Assembly (NCBI GenBank): GCA_018399235.1
Contig: JAGYOX010000017.1
Location: forward strand, 1-36,554
Direction: 5' to 3'
Origin: Desulfobacterales bacterium
GTDB taxonomy: Bacteria > Desulfobacterota > Desulfobacteria > Desulfobacterales > Desulfosalsimonadaceae
Length of the DNA stretch: 36,554 bases
How positions within the stretch are numbered: the first letter of the stretch is position 1; each line of letters opens with the position of its first letter. This document shows, piece by piece, positions 8,943-16,619 of the stretch. Position numbers and translations under genes: made by a program. Below the pieces are notes generated by a model, which did not search any database, was not told the origin of the DNA, and was given only the letters and a program-made list of their open reading frames with translations.

Positions 8943-10837
8943 GAACCGGTTTGGAAAGACTTCAGAGAAAACCAGGAGACCACGGCCCGGACAATACCCT
9001 TCGCATCGATACCATACTTGGCCCGCAGCACGTCCCTGGCGCCATGCTCAACAAAGGTATTGCGTATCCCCAGTCGTTTGACCCGTATACCTTCGACCCC
9101 CGCATCATGCAGGGCCTCCAAAACGGCACTGCCAAATCCCCCCTCGCAGACATTTTCTTCGACTGTAAGGATGTTAGGAATTTTGCTAACCAAATCGCAC
9201 AGAAGTTCAGTATCAATGGGTTTTAAAAAACGGCAGTTAACCACCGTTGCCTTGAGGCCGTAAGTTTCCTCCAGGGTTTTTTGGGCTGAAACCGCCTCGC
9301 TAACGGTAACACCGATTGCGAGAATCAAAAGATCATCCCCATTTGTCAGAACCTCACCGCGCCCTATGGGAATAGGGGTTATCGGATCCTCAAGTTCCAC
9401 CCCGATGCCGGGGCCCCTTGGATATCTGAATGCAATCGGACCCGAATAATTAACCGCGGTCATTAGCATCCGTCGCATTTCGTTTTCATCTTTTGGCGCC
9501 ATGACCACCATATTGGGCAATGCACGAAGGTATGAAAAATCAAACAACCCGTGATGGGTGGGGCCATCTTCACCCACAATCCCCCCGCGATCCAGGGCGA
9601 AGGTGACATGAAGGTTTTCAAGGCACACATCATGAAGCAGTTGATCATATGCCCGTTGGAGAAATGTCGAATATATGGCGACCACCGGCTTTAACCCCTC
9701 GCTTGCCATGCCGGCGGCAAAGGTCACCCCATGTTGTTCCGCAATACCTACATCAAAGAAACGCTCCGGAAATGTTTTGGAGAAATCAACCAAGCCTGTC
9801 CCTTCAGGCATGGCCGCTGTCACGGCGATCACTTTTTCATCCGCTGATGCCAGTTCAAGCATGGTTTTACCGAAAATCTCGGTATAGGAAGGTGCGCCCA
9901 GCTGGCTGGCCATTTTATCCCCGGTTTCAACCTTAAAACTGCCGATACCATGAAAGTAAACCGGATTTTTTTCCGCCGGTTCATAGCCCCGTCCCTTTTG
10001 GGTGGTCACATGAAGCAAAACCGGTTCATCAATTGTTTTAACATTCTCCAGCATATCTATCAGCTGATCCAGCCGATGTCCCTTAATTGGCCCAAAGTAT
10101 TCAAAATTGAATGCTTCAAACAGAATGCCGGGGGTTACAAACGCCTTGAACGATTCCTCGGCACGCTTGGCAAACTGGTAGGCGTCATTTCCGATGCCCG
10201 GCAGGGAACGGAGGAGTTCACCAATCTCTTTTCTTAAATCCTGAAGATATCTTGCCGAAAATGTGCGGCTGAGCAAGGAGGATAGGGCGCCCACGTTTTT
10301 TGAAATCGACATCTCATTGTCATTTAGGATCACAATAAGATCTTTTTTCAGGTCGCCGGCCTGGTTCAGCCCTTCATAGGCCATTCCGGCAGTCATGGAA
10401 CCGTCACCGATAATGGAAACTACCTTGGATGACTCCTGTTTCAGCCGCTTGGCCGCCACCATACCAAGCCCTGCGGAAATCGATGTGCTGCTGTGCCCGG
10501 TGGAAAATGCGTCATACGGGCTTTCACTTCTTTTTGGAAATCCGGAAAGCCCTCCATGCTGCCGGAGGGTATGAAACCTTTCCTTCCGGCCGGTGAGCAG
10601 TTTATGGGTATATGCTTGATGGCCGACATCCCAGATAATTTTATCATTGGGAACATCGAATACGTAGTGCAGCGCAAGCGTCAGCTCCACCACCCCAAGG
10701 TTGGATGCCAAGTGGCCGCCGGTTTTTGAAACCACATCAACAATCAGCTGACGGATTTCCCGGGCAAGCTTCGGCAGCTCCGACCGTGGAATTGATTTTA
10801 AATCAGAGGGAGATTTGATTGTATCGAGTAATGTCAT
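8939..10837 (-). CDS. dxs: 1-deoxy-D-xylulose-5-phosphate synthase
   Basis: This 632-residue thiamine-diphosphate enzyme condenses pyruvate and glyceraldehyde 3-phosphate to DXP, the first step of the MEP isoprenoid pathway. Visible marks are [13 protein letters not shown] with the catalytic His (42), [13 protein letters not shown], the ThDP/Mg motif [18 protein letters not shown] (144-161) ending in NDNEMSIS, and the transketolase pyrimidine-domain [15 protein letters not shown]. The C-terminal domain has [14 protein letters not shown]. The length matches the family. The gene sits 52 nt after ispA and overlaps tlyA by 4 nt, so prenyl precursor supply and chain elongation are co-transcribed. 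The cofactor is made by the thiamine genes about 8 kb away in this window. The DXP product also feeds the standard bacterial thiazole route, which here appears replaced by Thi4. Confidence 0.97.
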   Translation of the reverse strand: MTLLDTIKSPSDLKSIPRSELPKLAREIRQLIVDVVSKTGGHLASNLGVVELTLALHYVFDVPNDKIIWDVGHQAYTHKLLTGRKERFHTLRQHGGLSGFPKRSESPYDAFSTGHSSTSISAGLGMVAAKRLKQESSKVVSIIGDGSMTAGMAYEGLNQAGDLKKDLIVILNDNEMSISKNVGALSSLLSRTFSARYLQDLRKEIGELLRSLPGIGNDAYQFAKRAEESFKAFVTPGILFEAFNFEYFGPIKGHRLDQLIDMLENVKTIDEPVLLHVTTQKGRGYEPAEKNPVYFHGIGSFKVETGDKMASQLGAPSYTEIFGKTMLELASADEKVIAVTAAMPEGTGLVDFSKTFPERFFDVGIAEQHGVTFAAGMASEGLKPVVAIYSTFLQRAYDQLLHDVCLENLHVTFALDRGGIVGEDGPTHHGLFDFSYLRALPNMVVMAPKDENEMRRMLMTAVNYSGPIAFRYPRGPGIGVELEDPITPIPIGRGEVLTNGDDLLILAIGVTVSEAVSAQKTLEETYGLKATVVNCRFLKPIDTELLCDLVSKIPNILTVEENVCEGGFGSAVLEALHDAGVEGIRVKRLGIRNTFVEHGARDVLRAKYGIDAKGIVRAVVSWFSLKSFQTGS

Positions 10838-10889
10838 TTTAAAAGTTAGATGGTTTTCCGCTTATGTACATATAAATAAAATAAATCAG

Positions 10890-11783
10890 TCAGCGCCTGC
10901 GTTCAATGATATAATAGGCAAGTGCTGACAACGGTTCTGCCTTGTTATCAAAAACTGCCAAAGCCTGCAAGGCATTGTTCACCAATTCTCCGGCAAATGA
11001 CCTGGATTTTTCAAGACCCAGAAGGCCTGGGTAGGTTGATTTCTTCATTTTCAAATCCGTGCCCGCGGCTTTGCCCATTAAATCCGGGTCGCCCTCCACA
11101 TTAAGGATGTCATCCGTTACCTGAAAGGCCAGACCAATATTTCGCGCGTACTCGGAAAAAGCGTCAATCATGACATCCGTGCCTCCGCCCAATAGGGCAC
11201 CGGAGACAACGGCCGCCTCAATCAGGGCACCGGTTTTAAATTGATGCATCTGCTTGAGTGAAGCCAGATCAAGCGATTTGCCTTCTGCCTCTATGTCACG
11301 CATTTGACCCTCGATGATCCCCTGGTATCCGGAAGCGGTTAAAATCTGACGCATGGCACTGGCAGCGGCGGAATGTTCACAGGTAAGCCCTGCCATAATT
11401 TCAAAGGCTAATGTGAGCAATGCGTCACCAGCCAGAATCGCCGTGGCCTCATCAAATTTAATGTGGCAGGTGGGCTGACCCCGACGAAGCCTGTCGTTAT
11501 CCATCGCCGGCAGGTCATCATGGATCAGGGAATAGGTATGAATCATTTCCAGGGCACCCGCGCAGGCCAAAACACTCGGATCGTCAGCCTGTCCCACGGC
11601 TTCTGCCGATGCCATGCAGAGGATCGGGCGAAGCCGTTTTCCTCCGGCCATCAAGGAATAAGCCATTGCCTGGCAAAGCCTTCGCCTGTCATCAAACCGC
11701 CGGCTGATAAAATCAGACAGCCATTCGTTTACCTGGGTGCGCTTTTCGTCTAAATACCTCTGGAAATCAAACTCTTCTGACAC
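10890..11783 (-). CDS. ispA: geranyl/farnesyl diphosphate synthase (polyprenyl synthetase family)
   Basis: The 297-residue protein is a trans-prenyltransferase with the first Asp-rich motif DDLPAMD (89-95), a GGKRLRP substrate motif (48-54) and the second Asp-rich motif in TDDILNVEGD (about 225). The two-residue insertion in the first motif (DDxxxxD) is typical of bacterial FPP/GGPP synthases of the IspA class. It elongates DMAPP with IPP for quinone side chains and undecaprenyl carriers. The start is GTG at 11783, only 3 nt after the xseB stop, and it reads MSEEFDFQRYLDEK. Its position between xseB and dxs is the common bacterial order. Product chain length (C15 or C20) is not certain from sequence. 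Confidence 0.94.
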   Translation of the reverse strand: MSEEFDFQRYLDEKRTQVNEWLSDFISRRFDDRRRLCQAMAYSLMAGGKRLRPILCMASAEAVGQADDPSVLACAGALEMIHTYSLIHDDLPAMDNDRLRRGQPTCHIKFDEATAILAGDALLTLAFEIMAGLTCEHSAAASAMRQILTASGYQGIIEGQMRDIEAEGKSLDLASLKQMHQFKTGALIEAAVVSGALLGGGTDVMIDAFSEYARNIGLAFQVTDDILNVEGDPDLMGKAAGTDLKMKKSTYPGLLGLEKSRSFAGELVNNALQALAVFDNKAEPLSALAYYIIERRR

Positions 11784-11786
11784 GGC

Positions 11787-12032
11787 TTATTCATCCTCCG
11801 CCTGCTTGTTCTCATCGGCAAACGGGACTTCAGTGATATTTCCAGACTGATCTCTGGTCAGCACCATAATTTTTTTCTCGGTTTCTTCAAGCTTGTCAAA
11901 ACAGAATTTGGACAGCCGCACGCCTTCTTCAAATTTTTTCAATGCCTTCTCCAGCGGCAATTCACCTGCCTCAAGTTCCTGCACAATTTTTTCAAGCTGG
12001 GTCATGGCATCCTCAAAAGTCTTCTTGGGCAT
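11787..12032 (-). CDS. xseB: exodeoxyribonuclease VII small subunit
   Basis: The product is 81 residues and begins MPKKTFEDAMTQLEKIV. The core TQLEKIVQELEAGELPLEKALKKFEEGVRLSKFC..KLEETEKKI is the XseB signature, a helical hairpin that binds the large subunit. The frame is open further upstream to 12098, but I chose the ATG at 12032: it has a GGAGG Shine-Dalgarno about 10 nt upstream and gives the normal family length. The gene overlaps the 3' end of xseA by 20 nt in another frame, consistent with coupled, stoichiometric translation. With XseA it forms exonuclease VII, which degrades single-stranded DNA from both ends. The acidic C-terminal tail (ADENKQAEDE) is ordinary for the family. Confidence 0.94.
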   Translation of the reverse strand: MPKKTFEDAMTQLEKIVQELEAGELPLEKALKKFEEGVRLSKFCFDKLEETEKKIMVLTRDQSGNITEVPFADENKQAEDE

Positions 12033-13368
12033 TTTCTTGTTTTCCCTCCACACGACACGTGAGTTTTCCTTTAGACAGGATGACTTCGAGATTTTCACCG
12101 ATTTTTATAGCAGACGCATCCCTTATAATCGTTTGATCCGAAAGCCGCCGGGAAATGCTGTAGCCACGATCCAGAACTGCCGCGGGGCTCAAGGCATGCA
12201 GTTTTCCATTAAACGCCTTTAACGTCAAGGCTCGTGTGTATATATAAGATTCCGCAGCCGCAGACAACCGCTCTGTGAGCTGAACCAACTGGTTTCGCCG
12301 GGACTGGATTAATATCCGGGGGCTGTTGGTGTAAAGACGATCCGTTCGCCATTCCAAACGCTCTTTTTGCCGGCCCACCTTTCTGTGAAATGCGCCGTAA
12401 AGACGTTCGCAATAATCATCCAGACGCAGCTTAAGATCATCCAACCGCCTTTTTGGATGAACCAGCCGGTCGGTCAATTGACGAATATAGCGGTGCTGGT
12501 AACCCAAAAATCCGGAAAACCCGGAAACCAGCTGACGGTTGAGATGAGAGGCACGGCTCACAAGGTCGGTTTTTAGCGGAACAACAAGTTCAGCCGCAGC
12601 CGAGGGCGTTGGGGCGCGAAGATCGGCCACAAAATCGGCGATCGTATAATCGGTTTCATGGCCCACCGCCGATACCACCGGAATCTCCGAGGCAAAAATG
12701 GCTCGCGCCATTTTTTCTGAATTAAACGGCCACAAATCCTCAAGAGAGCCTCCGCCGCGGGCAAGAATGGCAATATCGGCATCTTTTCTTGAATTTAAAA
12801 GCCAGATGGCGGCTAAAATATCATCCACCGCTAAATCGCCTTGTACATTTACCGGTATGATTTCGATAGGCATATTCGGAAACCGGCGGTGCATGACCCG
12901 GATAATGTCGTGAACTACGGCGCCGGTAGGGGATGTAATTAAACAGACGTTGCGAGGTAGAAACGGCAGGGGCTTTTTATGAATTTCGTCAAACAGGCCC
13001 TCATCTGCCAACTTGGTCTTAAGCTGCTCGAACGCGGCCTGTAAAGCGCCGATGCCGGATGGTTCCAAATATTCGAGAATAATCTGGTAAGCACCGCGGG
13101 GGGCATACACGCTGATTCGGCCATAACCGGTGACGCTCATACCGTCTTCAGGAAGAAATTCAAGCCGCTTGTTCTGGCCGCGAAACATAACCGCGCTGAT
13201 CTGTGCGGCGTCGTCTTTTAAGGTGAAATAAAAATGACCGGAAGAAGGCACCCTAAAATTAGAAATTTCTCCATTAATCCAGATAAATGGATAGTTTTCT
13301 TCAAGCAGTGATTTAATTTTTTGGGTGAGCTCACTGACTGAATATATATTTCGATCAATCGGGGGCAT
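12013..13368 (-). CDS. xseA: exodeoxyribonuclease VII large subunit
   Basis: The 451-residue protein starts with the OB-fold DNA-binding domain (VSELTQKIKSLLEENYPFIW, GHFYFTLKDD..QISAVMF). The catalytic domain follows, with ITSPTGAVVHDI, LARGGGSLEDLWPFN and SAVGHETDYTIADFVADLRAPTPSAAAE. A long coiled-coil region comes next, and then the C-terminal VLDRGYSI segment. These are all hallmark blocks of XseA. It is the first gene of the five-gene minus-strand operon. There is no strong Shine-Dalgarno before the ATG at 13368. A plausible sigma70-type promoter lies about 30-60 nt upstream. Its role is single-strand DNA degradation in repair. The length is normal and nothing appears broken. Confidence 0.96.
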   Translation of the reverse strand: MPPIDRNIYSVSELTQKIKSLLEENYPFIWINGEISNFRVPSSGHFYFTLKDDAAQISAVMFRGQNKRLEFLPEDGMSVTGYGRISVYAPRGAYQIILEYLEPSGIGALQAAFEQLKTKLADEGLFDEIHKKPLPFLPRNVCLITSPTGAVVHDIIRVMHRRFPNMPIEIIPVNVQGDLAVDDILAAIWLLNSRKDADIAILARGGGSLEDLWPFNSEKMARAIFASEIPVVSAVGHETDYTIADFVADLRAPTPSAAAELVVPLKTDLVSRASHLNRQLVSGFSGFLGYQHRYIRQLTDRLVHPKRRLDDLKLRLDDYCERLYGAFHRKVGRQKERLEWRTDRLYTNSPRILIQSRRNQLVQLTERLSAAAESYIYTRALTLKAFNGKLHALSPAAVLDRGYSISRRLSDQTIIRDASAIKIGENLEVILSKGKLTCRVEGKQENAQEDF

Positions 13369-13396
13369 AAAAAGTCCAACAGTTATTTAAAAATAG

Positions 13397-13425
13397 AATC
13401 TAGCACAGTTGATAAAGCCATTCAA
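13397..13425 (-). promoter_or_regulatory. putative sigma70-type promoter of the xseA operon
   Basis: On the minus strand a TTGAAT -35-like hexamer is followed after exactly 17 nt by TAGATT as -10. The -10 lies about 29 nt before the xseA start codon. Both hexamers deviate from consensus, so this is a plausible rather than firm call. Confidence 0.4.
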
Positions 13426-13449
13426 TTTTTAATTCCATTTATGACAATC

Positions 13450-13586
13450 TCGTAAAAAGTCGATTTTGGGATGGCAAGAAAAAAAGTTCAAGATCAAGGC
13501 GCGCAAATCCCGAGGAATGCAGAGTACTTAGCTGTACGTGAAATTCCGAGGGATGCAGCGCAACACAGATATTGGACTTTTTACGA
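13450..13586. repeat. MITE-like palindromic repeat, copy 1 (complete)
   Basis: This 137-bp element is bounded by perfect 12-bp terminal inverted repeats, TCGTAAAAAGTC at 13450-13461 and its complement at 13575-13586. It contains an imperfect inner stem (13508-13526 against 13535-13553, with GTAC on each side of a short loop). The stretch from ATGGCAAG (13471) onward is closely matched by copy 2 at 21206-21328 in the same orientation. It codes for nothing recognisable. The size, terminal repeats and multiple copies fit a non-autonomous mobile element or REP-like family; no transposase is in the window. Confidence 0.8.
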
Positions 13587-13670
13587 AGCCATCATTTAAT
13601 CAGTTTTGAAACACCTGGTCCTTGGGGCCAGCTTAGAGATAGATGGCTCTGCCTTTGCATATTTGTTTAA

Positions 13671-13912
13671 AACCTCAAATTCCAAATAACAAATTACAAA
13701 CAAGCACCAAATAACAATGACCAAAATTCCAAACAACAACAATAGGTTAGATTTGAAAAAGTTTATAATGAAAGGGTTTGTTTCGAAAATTGGAATTTGG
13801 AATTTGAGATTTGTTTGAAATTTGGTGCTTGGAGTTTGAGATTTTATTTATAGTTTTGGTAGTTGTGATTTGTTTGTTTTTTGTGATTTGTTATTTGTGA
13901 TTTCATTATTTA
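13671..13912. repeat. AT-rich interspersed element with inverted arms
   Basis: This is a very AT-rich, non-coding stretch. The left arm (about 13671-13743) is built of CAAATTCCAAATAAC-like words. The right arm (about 13785-13912) consists of their complements (TTGGAATTTGGAATTTGAG, TTTGGTGCTT). It could fold back over roughly 60 bp with mismatches. A relative lies at 17965-18137; for example 13716-13737 and 18077-18098 are reverse complements over 22 bp with one mismatch, and both elements share TTTGAGATTTTATTT. The function is unknown. Together with the repeat before it, this accounts for most of the 744-bp gene-free gap; I see nothing recognisable in 13913-14112. Confidence 0.7.
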
Positions 13913-14112
13913 CAAATTTACAACGTCTGATAAGAAATATTATGTAAACTTTTTCCTCAAACCAAACAGCATGCGCTTCCAACCTCTTTTAGAGTCCCCT
14001 TTTTACAGTCTTGGGCTTGATGGGATGGTCTGGCGTTATAGATATTTATATAGTTATATCAATTAGTTAAAAAATGTTGTTGGAGTAAGTTGTAAGTGTT
14101 TGGTTCGGCCGG

Positions 14113-14391
14113 TCAACAATGTTCAAGATAGTCTCGAACGGCGGGCATCAGATAAACATCATCCAATGGCATTTGGCGAAGACAATCCGCCAGGATTTCG
14201 GCTTTCTGCCGAACCGGCAGATGTTTGTCCATAATAAACACCTGTTGTCCTTTAACCCGGCAAAGTCCGCTTTTGGCATTGACGCCGGTGGCCCGAAGGT
14301 TTTGTTCGGAAACCGTAATATCCAATTTTTCAGCGGCTTCCTTCAGGTGTTGATAAATCTGTGTGGATTTCAAGCCTTGAAAACCTTGCAA
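14113..14391 (-). CDS. small conserved hypothetical protein
   Basis: This frame encodes about 92 residues and reads like a genuine protein. It has a Lys/Glu-rich helix (LKEAAEKLDITVSEQNL), then GLCRVKGQQVFIMDKHLPVRQKAEILADCLRQ and a PAVRDYLE C-terminus. The pattern of a Gly-Leu-Cys-Arg-Val-Lys strand, a strand ending in IMDK, and an amphipathic helix resembles a small uncharacterised family I associate with anaerobic bacteria; I cannot give it a function. An in-frame stop lies 6 codons upstream, so the start must be the TTG at 14391 or a TTG six codons later. It is divergent from the Bax-inhibitor-1 family gene, and its start overlaps that gene's likely promoter. There is no signal peptide or membrane segment. 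Confidence 0.65.
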   Translation of the reverse strand: MQGFQGLKSTQIYQHLKEAAEKLDITVSEQNLRATGVNAKSGLCRVKGQQVFIMDKHLPVRQKAEILADCLRQMPLDDVYLMPAVRDYLEHC

Positions 14392-14413
14392 ATCTGCTTT
14401 TCTGTGTTATTAT
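14386..14413 (+). promoter_or_regulatory. putative promoter of the Bax-inhibitor-1 family gene
   Basis: TTGCAA and TATTAT hexamers are separated by 16 nt on the plus strand. They lie about 50 nt before the ATG at 14465, in an AT-rich stretch. The -35 hexamer overlaps the TTG start of the divergent small gene, so transcription of the two genes may interfere. Confidence 0.4.
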
Positions 14414-14464
14414 TTGGTTTAATCTAAATGATTCATATTCTGAAAACCAGGAGGCAAAAAAATT

Positions 14465-15178
14465 ATGGCGAACATTCAGACTGCTCAAAAAACTGCTGAT
14501 GCCCGTGTACAGGTCCAGATCAATAGTTTTATCCGAAGTGTTTACAACTGGATGGCTGCCGGCTTGGGCTTGACCGGTCTTATCGCATTCTATGTCAGTC
14601 ACAGCGAAAGCATGCTTCGGCTTATATTCGGCAACTCCATTATTTTCTTTGGATTAATCGCCGCTGAACTGGGAATGGTTTTTTATCTGAGCGCCAGAGT
14701 CCAGAAAATACAAGCGTCCACTGCAACAGCGCTGTTTCTCATATATTCGGCGTTAAACGGGGTCACCCTTTCCTTTATATTTCTTGCCTATACCCCGGCT
14801 TCAATAACATCGACCCTGTTTGTATGTGCGGCCACATTTGTCGCCTGCAGCATTTTTGGTTTTACCACCAAACGCGACCTGACATCGCTTGGCAGCTTTA
14901 TGTTCATGGGGCTGATCGGCATCATTATCGCATCCCTTGTCAATCTTTTCATCCAGAGTTCGGCAATTACTACAATTGTTAGTTATATCGGTGTGTTGGT
15001 ATTCGTCGGCTTAACCGCCTATGATACCCAGAAGCTTAAACACATGGCCATAACCCAACCGGCAGATATAGAAGCAGGCGTTGCCCGTAAAGGGGCAATA
15101 ATGGGTGCACTATCCTTATACCTGGATTTTATCAACCTGTTCCTGATGCTTCTTTATATAATGGGCGGCAGAAGATAA
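14465..15178 (+). CDS. Bax inhibitor-1 / YccA family membrane protein
   Basis: The 237-residue protein has a short cytoplasmic N-terminus (MANIQTAQKTADARVQVQINS FIRSVYNWM pattern) and about seven hydrophobic segments. It ends in the family-typical sequence YLDFINLFLMLLYIMGGRR, with AYDTQKLKHMA before the last helix. The conserved acidic/basic residues around DTQKLK belong to the BI-1 pH-sensing di-aspartyl region. Characterised bacterial relatives are pH-dependent Ca2+ leak channels or partners of the FtsH protease; which applies here is unknown. An AGGAGG Shine-Dalgarno about 9 nt upstream supports the ATG at 14465. It is a monocistronic gene converging on glmM, with a GC-rich hairpin between them. 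Confidence 0.93.
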   Translation: MANIQTAQKTADARVQVQINSFIRSVYNWMAAGLGLTGLIAFYVSHSESMLRLIFGNSIIFFGLIAAELGMVFYLSARVQKIQASTATALFLIYSALNGVTLSFIFLAYTPASITSTLFVCAATFVACSIFGFTTKRDLTSLGSFMFMGLIGIIIASLVNLFIQSSAITTIVSYIGVLVFVGLTAYDTQKLKHMAITQPADIEAGVARKGAIMGALSLYLDFINLFLMLLYIMGGRR

Positions 15179-15192
15179 TCAACATATCATAA

Positions 15193-15225
15193 GCCCGACC
15201 CCTGGAAATTTGCCCGGGGGCCGGC
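15193..15225. terminator. GC-rich hairpin between convergent genes
   Basis: A 13-bp stem with three mismatches (15193-15205 against 15213-15225) lies in the gap between the converging BI-1 family gene and glmM. There is no clear T-run on either side, so it may be a bidirectional RNA-stabilising or Rho-assisted terminator rather than a classical intrinsic one. Confidence 0.4.
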
Positions 15226-15264
15226 ATTAAACCGCTTATCCTATTAATTTCAGCGTTTTTCCCT

Positions 15265-16617
15265 TTAGCCAATCTGCTCCCGAATGACATCAATAATTTC
15301 AAGGCAGTATTGACGGGTCTTTTCCGGGTCCAGCCCCTCGACCATAACACGGCACAACGGCTGGGTACCGGAATATCGGACCAGGACACGGCCCTTGTTG
15401 TTGAGTTTGTTCTCAATCCGTAAAATAACATCTTTAATTTCATGAACTTTATAAATATCAACCCGCTCTTTTACTTCGACATTCATCAGAACCTGAGGAT
15501 AAATTTTAATAATATCAGAAAGCACGGACAAGGCTTGCCCGGTTTCCTGCATAATTTGTAACAGTTTCAGACCGGTTAAGATACCGTCTCCTGAAGTATG
15601 TGTGTCCAGAAAAATCATATGCCCGGAATCTTCACCGCCGATCACCGCTCCTTTTGCCTTCATCTGTTCCAGTACATAGCGGTCGCCGACATCCGTAATG
15701 ACGAGATTAACCCCCAGCTCCTCCATTACCTTATGAAGCCCGACATTACTCATAACTGTGCTGACCACAACGTTATTGGAAAGCCGCCCGTCATCTTTTA
15801 AATATTTGGCGCAAATGGCAAGGATATGGTCTCCCGTCACATTTCGACCGGTTTCATCCATGGCAATCAGCCGGTCACCATCCCCGTCAAAAGCCAAGCC
15901 GATATGAGCCTTGTTTTTGAGGATTTCCTGTTTCAGCCGCTCGGTCTCCTGGGAGCCGCACCCCTGGTTGATATTTTTTCCATCCGGCGAGGCGCAAATC
16001 GTAGTGATATCTGCCCCCAGGGACTCAAAAACATAAGGTGCAACCCGGTATGTTGCGCCGTTTGAACAGTCAAGTACCACTTTAACTCCTTTTAAAGGAG
16101 TACCTGAGGGCATGGTCCGCAACAAAAAATCCATATATGAACGTTCAAGCGCCGGCTTGGATTGCACTGTGCCGATGCTAACATCTGACCCATATTTTCC
16201 CACATCTTGATCAAGCTCAAGGATCATTCGGTCAATCGCGCCCTCCGTTTCCATGGAGAGTTTGAACCCTTCTGAGTCAAAGAATTTGATCCCATTGTCC
16301 GCGTATGGATTGTGGGATGCAGAAATTACCACACCGGCATCCATGGATTCGGCAACGGTTAAATAGGCGACCCCCGGCGTGGGCAATACGCCGCAAAGAT
16401 GGGCATCCCCGCCGGCAGAACAGATTCCGGCGGCAATAGCGCACTCTATCATATCCCCGGAGATCCGGGTATCTTTTCCAATAAGTACCTGTTTTCTCTT
16501 TCCTGTATTACATAGCGTCCGTACAAGGGCCCTGCCCGCCTTCAGCGCCACCTCTGCGGTCATGGGATATTGATTGGCTTTGCCCCGGATACCGTCGGTT
16601 CCAAAAAATTCAGGCAT
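15265..16617 (-). CDS. glmM: phosphoglucosamine mutase
   Basis: This 450-residue alpha-D-phosphohexomutase begins PEFFGTDGIRGKAN, the GlmM N-terminal signature. The phosphoserine loop is ISASHNP (Ser101), the metal loop is FDGDGDR, the sugar-binding loop is GGEDSGHMI, and the phosphate-binding loop is RYSGTQPLCRVMVEG. The last has Gln where many family members have Glu (SGTEP). The enzyme interconverts glucosamine 6-phosphate and glucosamine 1-phosphate for UDP-GlcNAc and hence peptidoglycan and LPS. The ATG follows the stop of the upstream beta-helix protein by 2 nt, so the two are translationally linked. The length is normal. Discrimination from phosphomannomutase rests on the GTDGIRG start and overall pattern. 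Confidence 0.93.
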   Translation of the reverse strand: MPEFFGTDGIRGKANQYPMTAEVALKAGRALVRTLCNTGKRKQVLIGKDTRISGDMIECAIAAGICSAGGDAHLCGVLPTPGVAYLTVAESMDAGVVISASHNPYADNGIKFFDSEGFKLSMETEGAIDRMILELDQDVGKYGSDVSIGTVQSKPALERSYMDFLLRTMPSGTPLKGVKVVLDCSNGATYRVAPYVFESLGADITTICASPDGKNINQGCGSQETERLKQEILKNKAHIGLAFDGDGDRLIAMDETGRNVTGDHILAICAKYLKDDGRLSNNVVVSTVMSNVGLHKVMEELGVNLVITDVGDRYVLEQMKAKGAVIGGEDSGHMIFLDTHTSGDGILTGLKLLQIMQETGQALSVLSDIIKIYPQVLMNVEVKERVDIYKVHEIKDVILRIENKLNNKGRVLVRYSGTQPLCRVMVEGLDPEKTRQYCLEIIDVIREQIG

Positions 16618-16619
16618 AT

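Noticed and set aside
13620-14112. Hidden gene or RNA gene in the large gap before the BI-1 region
   Set aside because: No convincing frame, ribosome-binding site, tRNA cloverleaf or known RNA motif is visible. The stretch is dominated by AT-rich fold-back repeats.
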